This document shows, piece after piece, positions 11,888 through 20,636 of a stretch of 21,421 bases of DNA (within the stretch, counting starts at the first letter, position 1; the number at the start of each line of letters is the position of its first letter). The notes under the pieces were generated by a model that worked only from the letters and a program-made list of their open reading frames with translations, was not told the origin of the DNA and ran no database searches. Where the stretch lies: NCBI GenBank assembly GCA_036258795.1, contig DATACZ010000144.1, forward strand, positions 1-21,421, written 5' to 3'. The position numbers and the translations under genes are program-made. Source of the DNA: DATACZ01 sp036258795. Its GTDB lineage: Bacteria > Actinomycetota > CADDZG01 > JAHWKV01.

Positions 11888-13050
11888 GCATCGACCAGCG
11901 CAAGGTCCCGGCCGAACCTCAAGAGATCACCGGCCGCCTCACCGGCGCGGGGATGCTCCGCACGGAGGAGATGGTCCTCAACATCGGTCCCCAGCACCCG
12001 GCTACTCATGGGGTATTGCGCCTGAAGGTAACGCTGAACGGAGAACGCGTAATCGAGGGCCAGCCGATCATCGGCTACATGCACCGAGGCCACGAAAAGC
12101 TCTTCGAGATGCGGGACTTCCGTCAAATCACAAACCTCTGTTCCCGGATGGATTGGCTTTCTGGAATCAACAACGAGATTCCGCTCTCGATAGCGGTCGA
12201 GAGGCTCATGGAACTTGAGGTTCCCCGAAGGGCTACCTTCCTGCGGGTGATCCTTATCGAGATCAACCGCATTCTTAACCACCTGATGTTTACGGGGTCG
12301 TACGGGCTGGAGCTTGGAGCGACCACTCCGGTGATGTATGCATTTCGGGAGCGGGAGGTCCTTCAATCGGTGATGGAGATGGTCACGGGGGGCCGGATGC
12401 ACTTTGGGTTCTTCCGCCCCGGAGGGCTCAAGGAAGACGTGCCCCGTGGCTTTCCCCAAGCGGCTCTCAAAGCTATCCGCCAGCTCATCGGCGCGATCCC
12501 AGACTACGAGGACCTTCTAATGGGCAACGAGATCTTCAAGGAAAGGACGGTCGGCATCGGAGTGCTGGACCCTGACCTGGCTTTGGAGTATGGGGTCTCC
12601 GGGCCCATCTTGAGGGGCAGTGGGGTAGGTCTGGACGTCCGAAAGGCCGACCCATACCTGAACTACGACGAGTTCGACTTTGACGTTCCTGTCGGGCCGA
12701 GTGGGGACTCATTCGACCGGTACTGGGTCTTGATTCAGGAGATGAGACAGTCTGCCCGAATCGTGGAGCAGGCCCTGATGGACCTTCCTGCCGGCTCTCA
12801 TATCGGCAAGGTTCCCAAGCGGCTGACTTTGCCTCCCGGCGAGATCTACTGTCGAGCGGAAAATCCCCTGGGCGAGCTCGGTTACTACGTGGTGTCCGAC
12901 GGGGAGGCCAAACCTTACCGGGTCAAGATTCGCACTCCATCGTTCTCGAATGTAAGCGTGATCCCTCACCTTCTGAGGGGTGCTTATGTGCCTGACCTCA
13001 TAGCCATTCTCGGAAGCATGTTCTTCGTAGTGGGAGACGTGGATCGCTGA
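11884..13050 (+). CDS. nuoD: Complex I 49-kDa subunit D
   Basis: A 388-residue subunit related to the [NiFe]-hydrogenase large subunit. It forms most of the quinone site with NuoB. The signatures NIGPQHPATHGVLRLK (33-48), GYMHRGHEKL, FFRPGGLKEDVPRGF and the C-terminal ENPLGELGYYVVSDGEAKPY are intact, ending in GDVDR as in other NuoD. H42 corresponds to the quinone-binding His38 of Thermus Nqo4. The partner Tyr87 of Thermus aligns with W91 here (SRMDWLSG). The TTG at 11884 overlaps the nuoC stop by 4 nt and has GGGAGG upstream. The stop overlaps nuoH (TGATG), so nuoE, nuoF and nuoG, often found here, are absent. Confidence 0.96.
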   Translation: MSIDQRKVPAEPQEITGRLTGAGMLRTEEMVLNIGPQHPATHGVLRLKVTLNGERVIEGQPIIGYMHRGHEKLFEMRDFRQITNLCSRMDWLSGINNEIPLSIAVERLMELEVPRRATFLRVILIEINRILNHLMFTGSYGLELGATTPVMYAFREREVLQSVMEMVTGGRMHFGFFRPGGLKEDVPRGFPQAALKAIRQLIGAIPDYEDLLMGNEIFKERTVGIGVLDPDLALEYGVSGPILRGSGVGLDVRKADPYLNYDEFDFDVPVGPSGDSFDRYWVLIQEMRQSARIVEQALMDLPAGSHIGKVPKRLTLPPGEIYCRAENPLGELGYYVVSDGEAKPYRVKIRTPSFSNVSVIPHLLRGAYVPDLIAILGSMFFVVGDVDR

Positions 13051-14072
13051 TGGCACAGCTCCTACAGCAGGCCTTCTCCAACGATCTGTTCATCCTGGCC
13101 CTGAAGCTGGGCTTCCTTCTGATGCTGCTACCGGCCACTCTGGTGCTCGGATGGGTCGAGCTCAAATTGGGGGCTCACATGCAGCACAGGCTGGGACCGA
13201 TGTACCCAGGAGGCTTTCACGGCTGGGCCCAAACCCTTGCGGACGGGATCAAGTTCGTACTCAAGGAGAACATCATCCCGCTGGCGGCCGACAAGTTCGT
13301 GTTCGCCCTGGTGCCCTTTATCACCATGTTGGGCGCGGCCCTCATCTTCGTCGTAATCCCGGCCGGCCCGAATCTAGTGATCGAGGACCTCCAGGTCGGC
13401 GCCTTCTACGTGCTCGCCGCCTCATCTATAGGAGTTATTGGAGTACTCATGGCGGGGTGGTCGTCGGCCAACAAGTACTCCTATATGGGTGCTCTCAGGG
13501 CCGCGGCCCAGCTCATTGCCTACGAACTGCCGCTTGTGCTGACGGTGGCTGCAGTTGCAATGCTTGCCGGTTCTCTCTCCCTCGTCGACATCGTTGAGGC
13601 GCAGGGACCCAACTCCGCCACCGGACTATGGATTCCCTTCCTCTTTTATCAGTTCCTGGGATTTCCCGTTTACGTGGCTGCCGCCACTGCCGAGCTAACC
13701 CGTCCCCCCTTCGACATGCCCGTGGCCGAGGCCGAGCTGATTACCGGGGCGTTCACCGAATACACCGGAATCCGGTTCGCGTTCAGCTTCTTTGCTGTCG
13801 AGTACATATCGATGATCGGTCTGGCCGCCCTAGGGGCAGTCCTGTTCTTCGGAGGATACCTTCCGCCCATACCGGCCCTGGACTTCGTTCCCGGGATCTT
13901 CTGGCTCCTCCTGAAGACAGCGATCATCCTCTTTCTCTTGATCTGGATGCGCTGGACCTTTCCACGGCTTCGGGAGGATCAGCTCCAGAAGTTCGCCTGG
14001 AAGTTTCTGATTCCCCTATCCCTGGTCAACATCTTCGTCACCGGCCTCATCAAGTTGAGCCCTCTGGCCTAA
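13050..14072 (+). CDS. nuoH: Complex I subunit H
   Basis: A 340-residue membrane subunit with about eight helices that forms the roof of the quinone tunnel and links the peripheral arm to the proton pumps. Conserved loops are visible: HGWAQTLADGIKFVLKENII on the cytoplasmic side, AAQLIAYELPL, and ELTRPPFDMPVAEAELITGA continuing into TEYTGIRFAFSFFAVEY, with the acidic residues expected for the coupling loop. The ATG at 13050 overlaps the nuoD stop by one base. It follows nuoD directly, as in 11-subunit complexes. Confidence 0.96.
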   Translation: MAQLLQQAFSNDLFILALKLGFLLMLLPATLVLGWVELKLGAHMQHRLGPMYPGGFHGWAQTLADGIKFVLKENIIPLAADKFVFALVPFITMLGAALIFVVIPAGPNLVIEDLQVGAFYVLAASSIGVIGVLMAGWSSANKYSYMGALRAAAQLIAYELPLVLTVAAVAMLAGSLSLVDIVEAQGPNSATGLWIPFLFYQFLGFPVYVAAATAELTRPPFDMPVAEAELITGAFTEYTGIRFAFSFFAVEYISMIGLAALGAVLFFGGYLPPIPALDFVPGIFWLLLKTAIILFLLIWMRWTFPRLREDQLQKFAWKFLIPLSLVNIFVTGLIKLSPLA

Positions 14073-14091
14073 GAGTATGGAGACTGAGCCG

Positions 14092-14640
14092 ATGAACGAG
14101 AATTTGCCCTCACCAAACGGCAGCGGCGATCCGCGCAAGTACAAGAGGACTACCTTCGGGGTCGGTCTGCTAAAGGGACTGGGGATAACGTTTCGGCACC
14201 TGATCTCTCCTGCCGTCACCGTTGAGTACCCCGACGAGACCGATAAGCCGCCTCCTCGCTCCCGAGGCGTTATCGCGCTCAAGACGGAGAACTGCACAGT
14301 GTGCATGCTCTGCGCTCGGGAGTGCCCTTGCTGGTGCATCTACATCGACGGCCACAAGGAGACCAGGAAGGAAGGGAAGCGGTCCAAGAAGCACAACATT
14401 CTTGATCGCTTTGCGATCGACTATGCCATTTGCATGTACTGCGGAATATGCGTCGAGGTCTGCCCGTTCGACGCCCTGTTTTGGTCTGGAGAGTTCGAGT
14501 ACGCAGAACATGACATTACGGGCCTGACCCATGAGATGGAACGGCTGAACCAGTGGATGTACAGCGTTCTTCCCCCCGAGGTCCTCGATGAAGGAGCCGA
14601 AGGCCCGGAGGTCAAGTCAGCAAGTCAGGGTGAAGGGTAG
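14092..14640 (+). CDS. nuoI: Complex I 2[4Fe-4S] subunit I
   Basis: A subunit of 182 residues from the start used here, with two CxxCxxCxxxCP motifs: C68, C71, C74, C78 and C114, C117, C120, C124. These hold clusters N6a and N6b, which feed electrons to N2. A membrane-facing helix (GVGLLKGLGITFRHLI) precedes them. Extra cysteines flank the first motif (CPCWCIYI), much as in the ferredoxin at 762-1184. ATG 14092 is preferred because GGAG lies 9 nt upstream. ATG 14077 adds five residues but overlaps that site and lacks its own. The acidic C-terminal tail (about 160-182) is low in complexity. In the absence of NuoG this subunit may receive electrons directly from a soluble donor. Confidence 0.95.
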   Translation: MNENLPSPNGSGDPRKYKRTTFGVGLLKGLGITFRHLISPAVTVEYPDETDKPPPRSRGVIALKTENCTVCMLCARECPCWCIYIDGHKETRKEGKRSKKHNILDRFAIDYAICMYCGICVEVCPFDALFWSGEFEYAEHDITGLTHEMERLNQWMYSVLPPEVLDEGAEGPEVKSASQGEG

Positions 14641-14642
14641 CC

Positions 14643-15128
14643 GTGCAGCAGCTTGTGTTCCTGGTGGTAGGCGCCGTGATGGCTGTGGCCGCGGTTCGGC
14701 TCGTCACCACCACTAACCTGGTCCACGGCGCTCTCTATTTAATGGTCACGCTGCTGGGCGTGGCGATCGTATTCCTTCTTCTGACCGCAGAGTTCGTCGC
14801 CTGGGTTCAGGTGCTCATCTACGTTGGAGCGGTGGTCGTTCTCATCCTCTTCGGTTTGATGCTCACCCGAGCCCCGATTGGACGCACCGCCATGGACAGG
14901 CAGCAAAGAATGCTTGCTGCCCCTGCCGCGCTGCTCCTTTTCGGGGTCACTGCCACGATTCTGTGGCGTTCCTTCGAGGGGCAAACCATCGACTTTGGCA
15001 ATGAGGTTGCCGACCTCGACAGGCTGGGGACCGAGCTGTTCACCCGGTTCGTAATGCCATTCGAGATAGTGTCGGTCCTGCTCCTGGCTGCCCTGGTGGG
15101 TGCCGTCTTCTTGGCGAAGAGAGACTAG
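14643..15128 (+). CDS. nuoJ: Complex I subunit J
   Basis: A 161-residue membrane subunit with five helices. The conserved third-helix region FVAWVQVLIYVGAVVVLILF is present; in known structures it contains the pi-bulge near the quinone-coupled water path. The N-terminal LVHGALYLMVTLLGVAIVFL is also typical. The GTG at 14643 starts 2 nt after the nuoI stop, with GAAGGG just upstream. It is followed by an unusually long gap (76 nt) filled by copy B of the dispersed repeat. Confidence 0.95.
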   Translation: MQQLVFLVVGAVMAVAAVRLVTTTNLVHGALYLMVTLLGVAIVFLLLTAEFVAWVQVLIYVGAVVVLILFGLMLTRAPIGRTAMDRQQRMLAAPAALLLFGVTATILWRSFEGQTIDFGNEVADLDRLGTELFTRFVMPFEIVSVLLLAALVGAVFLAKRD

Positions 15129-15131
15129 GTT

Positions 15132-15200
15132 GAGCGAGCGAAGCGAGCGAATCCAAGCCTTGCATTTTCCGGCCGAACGAGCGACTGAAAGGAGCGAGTA
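15132..15200 (+). repeat. Dispersed ~70-bp repeat, copy B
   Basis: This is the second copy of the element at 8384-8454. It begins GAGCGAGCGAAGCGAGCG, shares AAGCCTTGC and TTTTCCGG-CC with copy A, and ends CGAGCGACTGAAAGGAGCGAG. It occupies almost the whole nuoJ-nuoK gap, an odd place for an insert because other nuo genes overlap or are separated by at most 42 nt. Its AAAGGAG is the only visible ribosome site for nuoK (GTG at 15205, 10 nt away). Confidence 0.7.
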
Positions 15201-15204
15201 GGCC

Positions 15205-15510
15205 GTGCCGGTTCAGTGGGTCCTCCTGTTGTCGACGTTCCTTTTCTCGGTGGGGGTCTACGGAGTCCTCTCCAGACGCAACGCGGTCATCGTTCTCATG
15301 TCGATCGAGGTCATGCTGAATGCGGTCAACTTGAACCTGGTCGCCTTCAATACCATGCTGCCCTCCCAGCGTCCGGTGGGACAGATCTTCGCCCTATTCG
15401 TAATTGCTATCGCTGCCGCGGAGCTGGGGGTGGGGCTGGCAATAGTGCTTCTCGTATACCGCAACCGGGCCACCGTCTCGATCAACGAACTGAACCTGAT
15501 GAAGTGGTGA
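15205..15510 (+). CDS. nuoK: Complex I subunit K
   Basis: A 101-residue subunit with three transmembrane helices, homologous to MrpC. The two membrane glutamates of the proton path are present: E35 (SIEVMLNAVNLNL) and E73 (AAAELGVGLAIV). The GTG start at 15205 uses an AAAGGAG that belongs to repeat copy B. It ends 6 nt before nuoL. Length and residues are normal. Confidence 0.96.
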   Translation: MPVQWVLLLSTFLFSVGVYGVLSRRNAVIVLMSIEVMLNAVNLNLVAFNTMLPSQRPVGQIFALFVIAIAAAELGVGLAIVLLVYRNRATVSINELNLMKW

Positions 15511-15516
15511 GAGCCC

Positions 15517-17493
15517 TTGGCTAATAGCTGGATCATCCCAGTTCTGCCCTTCGTCTCTTTTGCGTTAATCATCTTCTTCGGGAAGAGGTTGCGCGGTAAG
15601 GGCGCGGAGGTCGGCATCGTCGCCATTGCCGTAAGCCTTGTTCTTTCGATCCTCGTTTTCTTCGATACCATCCGCCGGATCGCCGCAGAACCAGAGTTCC
15701 ACGGGTACGAGCGGAGCGTCGAGTGGTTCAGGTTCGGTCCCGGGGGCTTTGCGGTGGAGCTGGGAATCAAGGTGGACGGCCTGACTGCCGTGATGCTGTT
15801 GATCGTCTGCGCAGTCTCTTTACTGGTCCACATCTACTCCACGGGCTATATGAAAGGCGACGTGCGGTACACCTTCTACTTCGCGGTGCTCTCCTTATTT
15901 ACCGGCTCGATGCTCAACCTGGTGATGGCCAACAACCTCTTGCAGCTGCTGGTCGGATGGGAGGGCGTCGGCATCTGTTCTTATCTGTTGATCGGGCATT
16001 GGTGGGAAGAAAAGGCAAACTCCGATGCCGCGATCAAGGCCTTTCTAACCACGAGGCTTGGGGATGTCGGGTTCATGTTCGGCATATTCGTGCTCTTCTT
16101 TGCTGCCGGAACGTTCAACATAGATGACATCTCTGGCGCGGTGGCAGCCGGCGCCATTCCCACCGGGATCCTGACCCTCGGTGCCGTCCTGCTTTTCTGT
16201 GGGGCCATCGGCAAGTCTGCCCAGGTACCACTTCACGTCTGGCTCCCAGACGCCATGGCAGGACCATCTCCCGTCTCGGCGCTTATTCACGCTGCCACGA
16301 TGGTGGTTGCGGGGGTCTATCTGGTAGCCCGAATGTTCGAGGTGTTCCATGCCTCGCCCGTGGCTCTCTCCGAGGTAGCGATCATCGGAGCAATCACGAT
16401 GGTCATCGCCGCACTGCTCGCTCTCGTTCAGGACGACATCAAGCGTGTGCTGGCTTACTCCACGATCTCTCAGCTCGCATACATGGTTGCCGGGCTAGGA
16501 GTAAGCGCTTACACCGGGGCGGTCTTTCACATTTGGACCCACGCATGGTTCAAGGCGCTTTTGTTTCTCGGGGCAGGGTCCGTTATCCACGCCGTTCATT
16601 CGAACAACATGAGCTCGATGGGGGGCCTCAGGGACAAGATGCCGGTTACTTCGGCCACTTTCATCGTCGGCGGGCTTGCTCTAGCCGCATTCCCTCCCCT
16701 CGCAGGGTTCTTTTCCAAGGACGAGCTGGTACTGGGTGCTTACGAGTCGGGCCGGCATGGAAGCGTACTCGGCTGGTTCGTCTTCCTCGCCATGCTCGTC
16801 ACGGCCTTCCTGACGGCTTGTTACGTCGCCCGGATGCTCGCCCTAACGTTTTTTGGAGAGGCGAAGTACGACAGTGAGCACGTACATCCGCATGAGAGTC
16901 CACGGTCCATGACCGTTCCCCTCGTGGTCTTGGCCGTACTTTCCGTAGCGGGAGGGTGGATAGGGCTCCCTGGAGAGGCCAACCTGTTTGGCAAGTGGGT
17001 CCACTTCGGAGAAGAGCACCCCGCCTTCAACCCGTTGGTGATGCTGGCCTCGATTGCAGCCGCGGTCGGAGGATTTGGTGTCGGCTGGGCTATCTTCAGG
17101 CTGGGGAAGGTCAAGTTCGACATCCTCAAGACACCATTTGCCTGGGTCTACCGCCTCCTCCAGAACAAGTACTACCTTGACGACATTTACATGGGTCTCA
17201 TCGTCCGCCCGATCAGAGACCAGCTGGCGGCCTTTGCCAACTGGAGCAACCAGAGGATCCTCGACCGCACCGTGGACGCAGCCGGGATCGCCACTCTGGC
17301 GATGGGAAACGTTGCCTATCGGGGAGTGGATCAGCCGCTGATCGACGGAGCGGTCAATGGAGTCGCCCGGCTGATGGGTTTAGCCGGGGCGAAGCTCAGG
17401 TTTTGGCAGACCGGAAGCGTCCAGCGGTATGCCGTAGCACTGTTTATTGGGGTGGCGGGATTTGTTGGGGCCTTTGTAATTGCGCGGTTGTAG
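15517..17493 (+). CDS. nuoL: Complex I antiporter-like subunit L
   Basis: A 658-residue distal proton-pumping subunit of the MrpA-like family. Key residues are visible: E149 (GWEGVGICSYLLIG), K233 (GKSAQVPLHVWLPDAMAGP), H259 (ALIHAATMV), and K346 (THAWFKALLFLGAGSVIHA). The C-terminal part includes the long lateral helix region and a final helix (GVAGFVGAFVIARL), so the gene is complete. The TTG at 15517 is chosen for its 6-nt distance from nuoK and GTGAGAG upstream. The next canonical starts lie inside the first helix. A 42-nt gap separates it from nuoM. Confidence 0.96.
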   Translation: MANSWIIPVLPFVSFALIIFFGKRLRGKGAEVGIVAIAVSLVLSILVFFDTIRRIAAEPEFHGYERSVEWFRFGPGGFAVELGIKVDGLTAVMLLIVCAVSLLVHIYSTGYMKGDVRYTFYFAVLSLFTGSMLNLVMANNLLQLLVGWEGVGICSYLLIGHWWEEKANSDAAIKAFLTTRLGDVGFMFGIFVLFFAAGTFNIDDISGAVAAGAIPTGILTLGAVLLFCGAIGKSAQVPLHVWLPDAMAGPSPVSALIHAATMVVAGVYLVARMFEVFHASPVALSEVAIIGAITMVIAALLALVQDDIKRVLAYSTISQLAYMVAGLGVSAYTGAVFHIWTHAWFKALLFLGAGSVIHAVHSNNMSSMGGLRDKMPVTSATFIVGGLALAAFPPLAGFFSKDELVLGAYESGRHGSVLGWFVFLAMLVTAFLTACYVARMLALTFFGEAKYDSEHVHPHESPRSMTVPLVVLAVLSVAGGWIGLPGEANLFGKWVHFGEEHPAFNPLVMLASIAAAVGGFGVGWAIFRLGKVKFDILKTPFAWVYRLLQNKYYLDDIYMGLIVRPIRDQLAAFANWSNQRILDRTVDAAGIATLAMGNVAYRGVDQPLIDGAVNGVARLMGLAGAKLRFWQTGSVQRYAVALFIGVAGFVGAFVIARL

Positions 17494-17535
17494 CGGGGCT
17501 GCAGGCCCGTGGAGAACCTTTGAGCCGGAGGACTT

Positions 17536-19113
17536 ATGAACTGGGTTGACCGGTGGGGGGTCACCTTGACGGTGTTCCTTCCCACGCTCGGTGTGGCATT
17601 GATGATGCTTACTCCCCGGGCCAAGGATGGGCTGATCAAGGGGTTGGCGCTGCTGGCCTCGGCGGCGGCTCTTTTGACCTCCCTCCTCGTGATGGCCCGC
17701 TTTGATTCGAGCGACCCGGGAATGCAGTTCGAAGTGAACGTCCGATGGATTCCGTCGATAGGGGCCAACTACCACATCGGACTAGACGGGATTGCTCTAC
17801 CCCTGTTCGTGCTCAGCGCCTTCATGACGTTTCTTTGCATGGTGTACTCCCTGTGGCACTTGCCGGAGCCCTACAACCCGAAGGCGTTCCTGGCCCTCTG
17901 CCTTTTGCTCGAGACGGGGATGACCGGCACGTTCGTGGCCCTGGACCTCGTGCTCTTCTTCGTGTTTTGGGAGATGGTGCTGGTTCCGATGTACTTCATC
18001 ATCGGACTCTGGGGCGGGCCGAGGCGCCAGTACGCTGCGATCAAGTTCTTCCTCTACACGCTCTTCGGCAGCGTCTTCATGCTCCTTGGCTTTCTGGCGC
18101 TGTATTTCCAGTCAACTCCCCACACTTTCGACATCCTCGCTCTTCAGCGCGACGGGGTGCTCGACGTGCCCGTCGGCATCGCCAACCTCATCTTCCTGGG
18201 GATGGGGCTGGGCTTTGCAATAAAGGTGCCGATGTGGCCATTCCACACCTGGCTTCCCGACGCCCATACCGAGGCGCCGACCGTCGGCAGCGTGCTGCTG
18301 GCGGCCGTGATGCTGAAGATGGGCACCTATGGATTCTTGAGGATCTCGATCCCGATCCTTCCAGGGCCCGCCAGGACATTCGCGCCGCTTATTGGGGTGC
18401 TGGCGGCCATCGCCATCATCTATGGAGCTCTCAACTGCCTGGCCCAGTCGGACCTGAAGCGGTTGGTGGCATTCAGCTCGGTGGGCCACATGGGGTTTGT
18501 CATGCTCGGCATTGCCACCATGACCGCATCCGGATTCAACGCCGCTGTGTTCGGGATGGTCGCCCACGGCATCATCACCGGAATGCTGTTCTTCCTGGCC
18601 GGGTCGATCCACGAGAGATACCACACCAGGGAAATCCCTGAGCTGTCGGGAATGAGCCATCAGTTGCCAAGAATGGCGGGCATTCTTGCGTTCTGCGCGA
18701 TCGCATCCCTGGGCCTCCCCGGACTTGCCGGGTTCTGGGGAGAGGTGATGGCCCTGCTTTCCTCATACCGGCCGGCACCGGGCCTAAGCACCACCATCTT
18801 CAGAACCCTGATGGTGGTCGGGGGCATCGGGACGGTGCTGACTGCCGGTTATTTCCTGTGGATGCTCCAGCGGGTGAACATGGGACGGCTAAGCGAGAAA
18901 TGGAAGGAGAAAAAGCTGGCAGACGTCCAACCGTTGGAGTTCGCCTCCTGGATACCACTGCTCCTTCTGGTAGTCCTGCTGGGGGTGTATCCGCGTTTGG
19001 TCTTCGACGCAACCAATCCGGCAAGCGTGCGGCTCACGGAGGCACTAACCGCTGGATCTGAGACTGCAACAGCCGGTCCGCCTCAGGTCTCTATCGACCT
19101 CATCGGCCGCTGA
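17536..19113 (+). CDS. nuoM: Complex I antiporter-like subunit M
   Basis: A 525-residue proton-pumping subunit of the MrpD-like family. Key residues are E146 (FFVFWEMVLVPMYFIIGLWG), K230 (FAIKVPMWPFHTWLPDAH) and K261 (AAVMLKMGTYGF). About fourteen helices can be traced and the length is normal. The ATG at 17536 has GGAGG 4 nt upstream. Its stop overlaps the nuoN start (TGATG). Confidence 0.96.
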   Translation: MNWVDRWGVTLTVFLPTLGVALMMLTPRAKDGLIKGLALLASAAALLTSLLVMARFDSSDPGMQFEVNVRWIPSIGANYHIGLDGIALPLFVLSAFMTFLCMVYSLWHLPEPYNPKAFLALCLLLETGMTGTFVALDLVLFFVFWEMVLVPMYFIIGLWGGPRRQYAAIKFFLYTLFGSVFMLLGFLALYFQSTPHTFDILALQRDGVLDVPVGIANLIFLGMGLGFAIKVPMWPFHTWLPDAHTEAPTVGSVLLAAVMLKMGTYGFLRISIPILPGPARTFAPLIGVLAAIAIIYGALNCLAQSDLKRLVAFSSVGHMGFVMLGIATMTASGFNAAVFGMVAHGIITGMLFFLAGSIHERYHTREIPELSGMSHQLPRMAGILAFCAIASLGLPGLAGFWGEVMALLSSYRPAPGLSTTIFRTLMVVGGIGTVLTAGYFLWMLQRVNMGRLSEKWKEKKLADVQPLEFASWIPLLLLVVLLGVYPRLVFDATNPASVRLTEALTAGSETATAGPPQVSIDLIGR

Positions 19114-20558
19114 TGCAAATAGATCTGGTAGCGGTACTACCGGAGCTGATCCTGACCGTTGCCCTGTGTGGCATCCTCACCATCGACTTGTTCCTCCCGG
19201 AGGGCCGCAGGTGGCTTGCGATGCCTCTCTCCGTAGTGGGTGTGGCGGCCACGTTGGCCGCAGTGATCAACCTGGCGGGTGGCCGCCACGTCACCTTCGG
19301 TGGAATGTTCGTAGTCGACAGGTTCTCAGTGCTGTTCAAGGTGATCTTCTGCGTAGCAGCGCTAATCGTGTTTCTTATCTCTCACGATTACTTGAAGGAT
19401 GACGAGATTCACCAGGGCGAGTACTACACCCTCATCCTGTCCTCCCTGCTCGGAATGCTGACGATCGCCTCGAGCCGGGACCTGATCCTGATCTTCGTGG
19501 CGCTGGAGCTCATATCGCTGCCGACCTTCGTCCTGGCTGGAGTGAGGAAGTCGGACGTCAAGTCCAATGAAGCGTCGCTCAAGTTCTTTCTATTCGGCGT
19601 CTTGTCCACCACGGTGATGCTCTTTGGCATGAGCCTCATCTACGGACTGACGGGCTCTACCAACCTCACGGCAATATCGCAGGCACTTGAAGCCGGTTCT
19701 GGGCTCGACCAGATCGCCATCCTGAGCATCTTCTTCATCATCGTGGGGTTCGGTTTCAAGGTCTCCATCTTTCCGTTCCAGTGGTGGGTCCCCGACACCT
19801 ACGAGGGATCGCCCGTACCGATAGCGGCGTTTCTCTCGGTGGCGTCGAAGACCGCAGGCTTCGTCGGTCTTTTCCAGGTCATGTTTATCGCCTTTGGCGG
19901 ACTTGCGGACGTATGGAGACCGTTCCTGGGGCTGCTGGGAGTGCTCACCATGACCTTTGGGAACCTGGTGGCCCTGTGGCAGAGGCACTTGATCCGCTTG
20001 CTCGCCTACTCCTCCATTGGCCAGGCGGGCTACATCCTCATTCCGCTCGGCGTAGCCAGTGCAACCAATCGTGACCTCAACAACGAGGTCTTCTTTGCTT
20101 CGGTGGCATATCTGCTGATCTACGCCTTCATGGAGACGGGGGCCTTTGCCGCCGCAATTGCCTTTGGCCGAAAAGGCGGCGGATACCTGGTGAGCGACTA
20201 CGCCGGCCTGTTCTCGAGAGCACCTGCCCTGGCGCTGGTAATGGCCATCTTTCTGCTGTCACTGGCGGGGATGTTTCCCCTGGCAGGTTGGGCGGCCAAG
20301 TTCTTCGTCTTCAAGACGCTGATAGACGGCCAGGGTGTGTGGCTTGCAGTGATCATGGCGATCAACACCGTGATTGCCCTTTTTTACTATGCCGCGGTGG
20401 TGAAGCGGATGTTCTTCGACGAGGCTGAGGACTCCAGGGTAATCAAGGTTCCCGTTCCCCTGGCCGGAGCTCTGGCCGCCACCTCGGCGGTCGTATTGGT
20501 GGTCGGGGTGCTGCCCGATTTGTTTGGACAGCTCGCCCGGCAATCCGTCCCCTTTTAG
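19113..20558 (+). CDS. nuoN: Complex I antiporter-like subunit N
   Basis: A 481-residue proton-pumping subunit. Key residues are E132 (LIFVALELISLPTFVLAG), K216 (GFGFKVSIFPFQWWVPDTYE) and K246 (FLSVASKTAGF), nearly the same numbers as in E. coli. The C-terminus is a normal final helix (AATSAVVLVVGVLPDLFG). The ATG at 19113 overlaps the nuoM stop by one base. It is the last gene of the nuo operon. No strong terminator follows; the 78-nt gap to htpX holds only a short GGCAG-TATTT-CTGCC stem. Confidence 0.96.
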   Translation: MQIDLVAVLPELILTVALCGILTIDLFLPEGRRWLAMPLSVVGVAATLAAVINLAGGRHVTFGGMFVVDRFSVLFKVIFCVAALIVFLISHDYLKDDEIHQGEYYTLILSSLLGMLTIASSRDLILIFVALELISLPTFVLAGVRKSDVKSNEASLKFFLFGVLSTTVMLFGMSLIYGLTGSTNLTAISQALEAGSGLDQIAILSIFFIIVGFGFKVSIFPFQWWVPDTYEGSPVPIAAFLSVASKTAGFVGLFQVMFIAFGGLADVWRPFLGLLGVLTMTFGNLVALWQRHLIRLLAYSSIGQAGYILIPLGVASATNRDLNNEVFFASVAYLLIYAFMETGAFAAAIAFGRKGGGYLVSDYAGLFSRAPALALVMAIFLLSLAGMFPLAGWAAKFFVFKTLIDGQGVWLAVIMAINTVIALFYYAAVVKRMFFDEAEDSRVIKVPVPLAGALAATSAVVLVVGVLPDLFGQLARQSVPF

Positions 20559-20636
20559 GGGCTTTTGGCACCTCCACAGGCACCAAACCAAGGCAGTATT
20601 TCTGCCCTCCAGGTAATCTTGATTGGAGGATTAGCG

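Noticed and set aside
20592..20606. GGCAG-TATTT-CTGCC hairpin after nuoN as a terminator
   Set aside because: Only five base pairs and followed by CTCC, not a T run. It is too weak to call a terminator.
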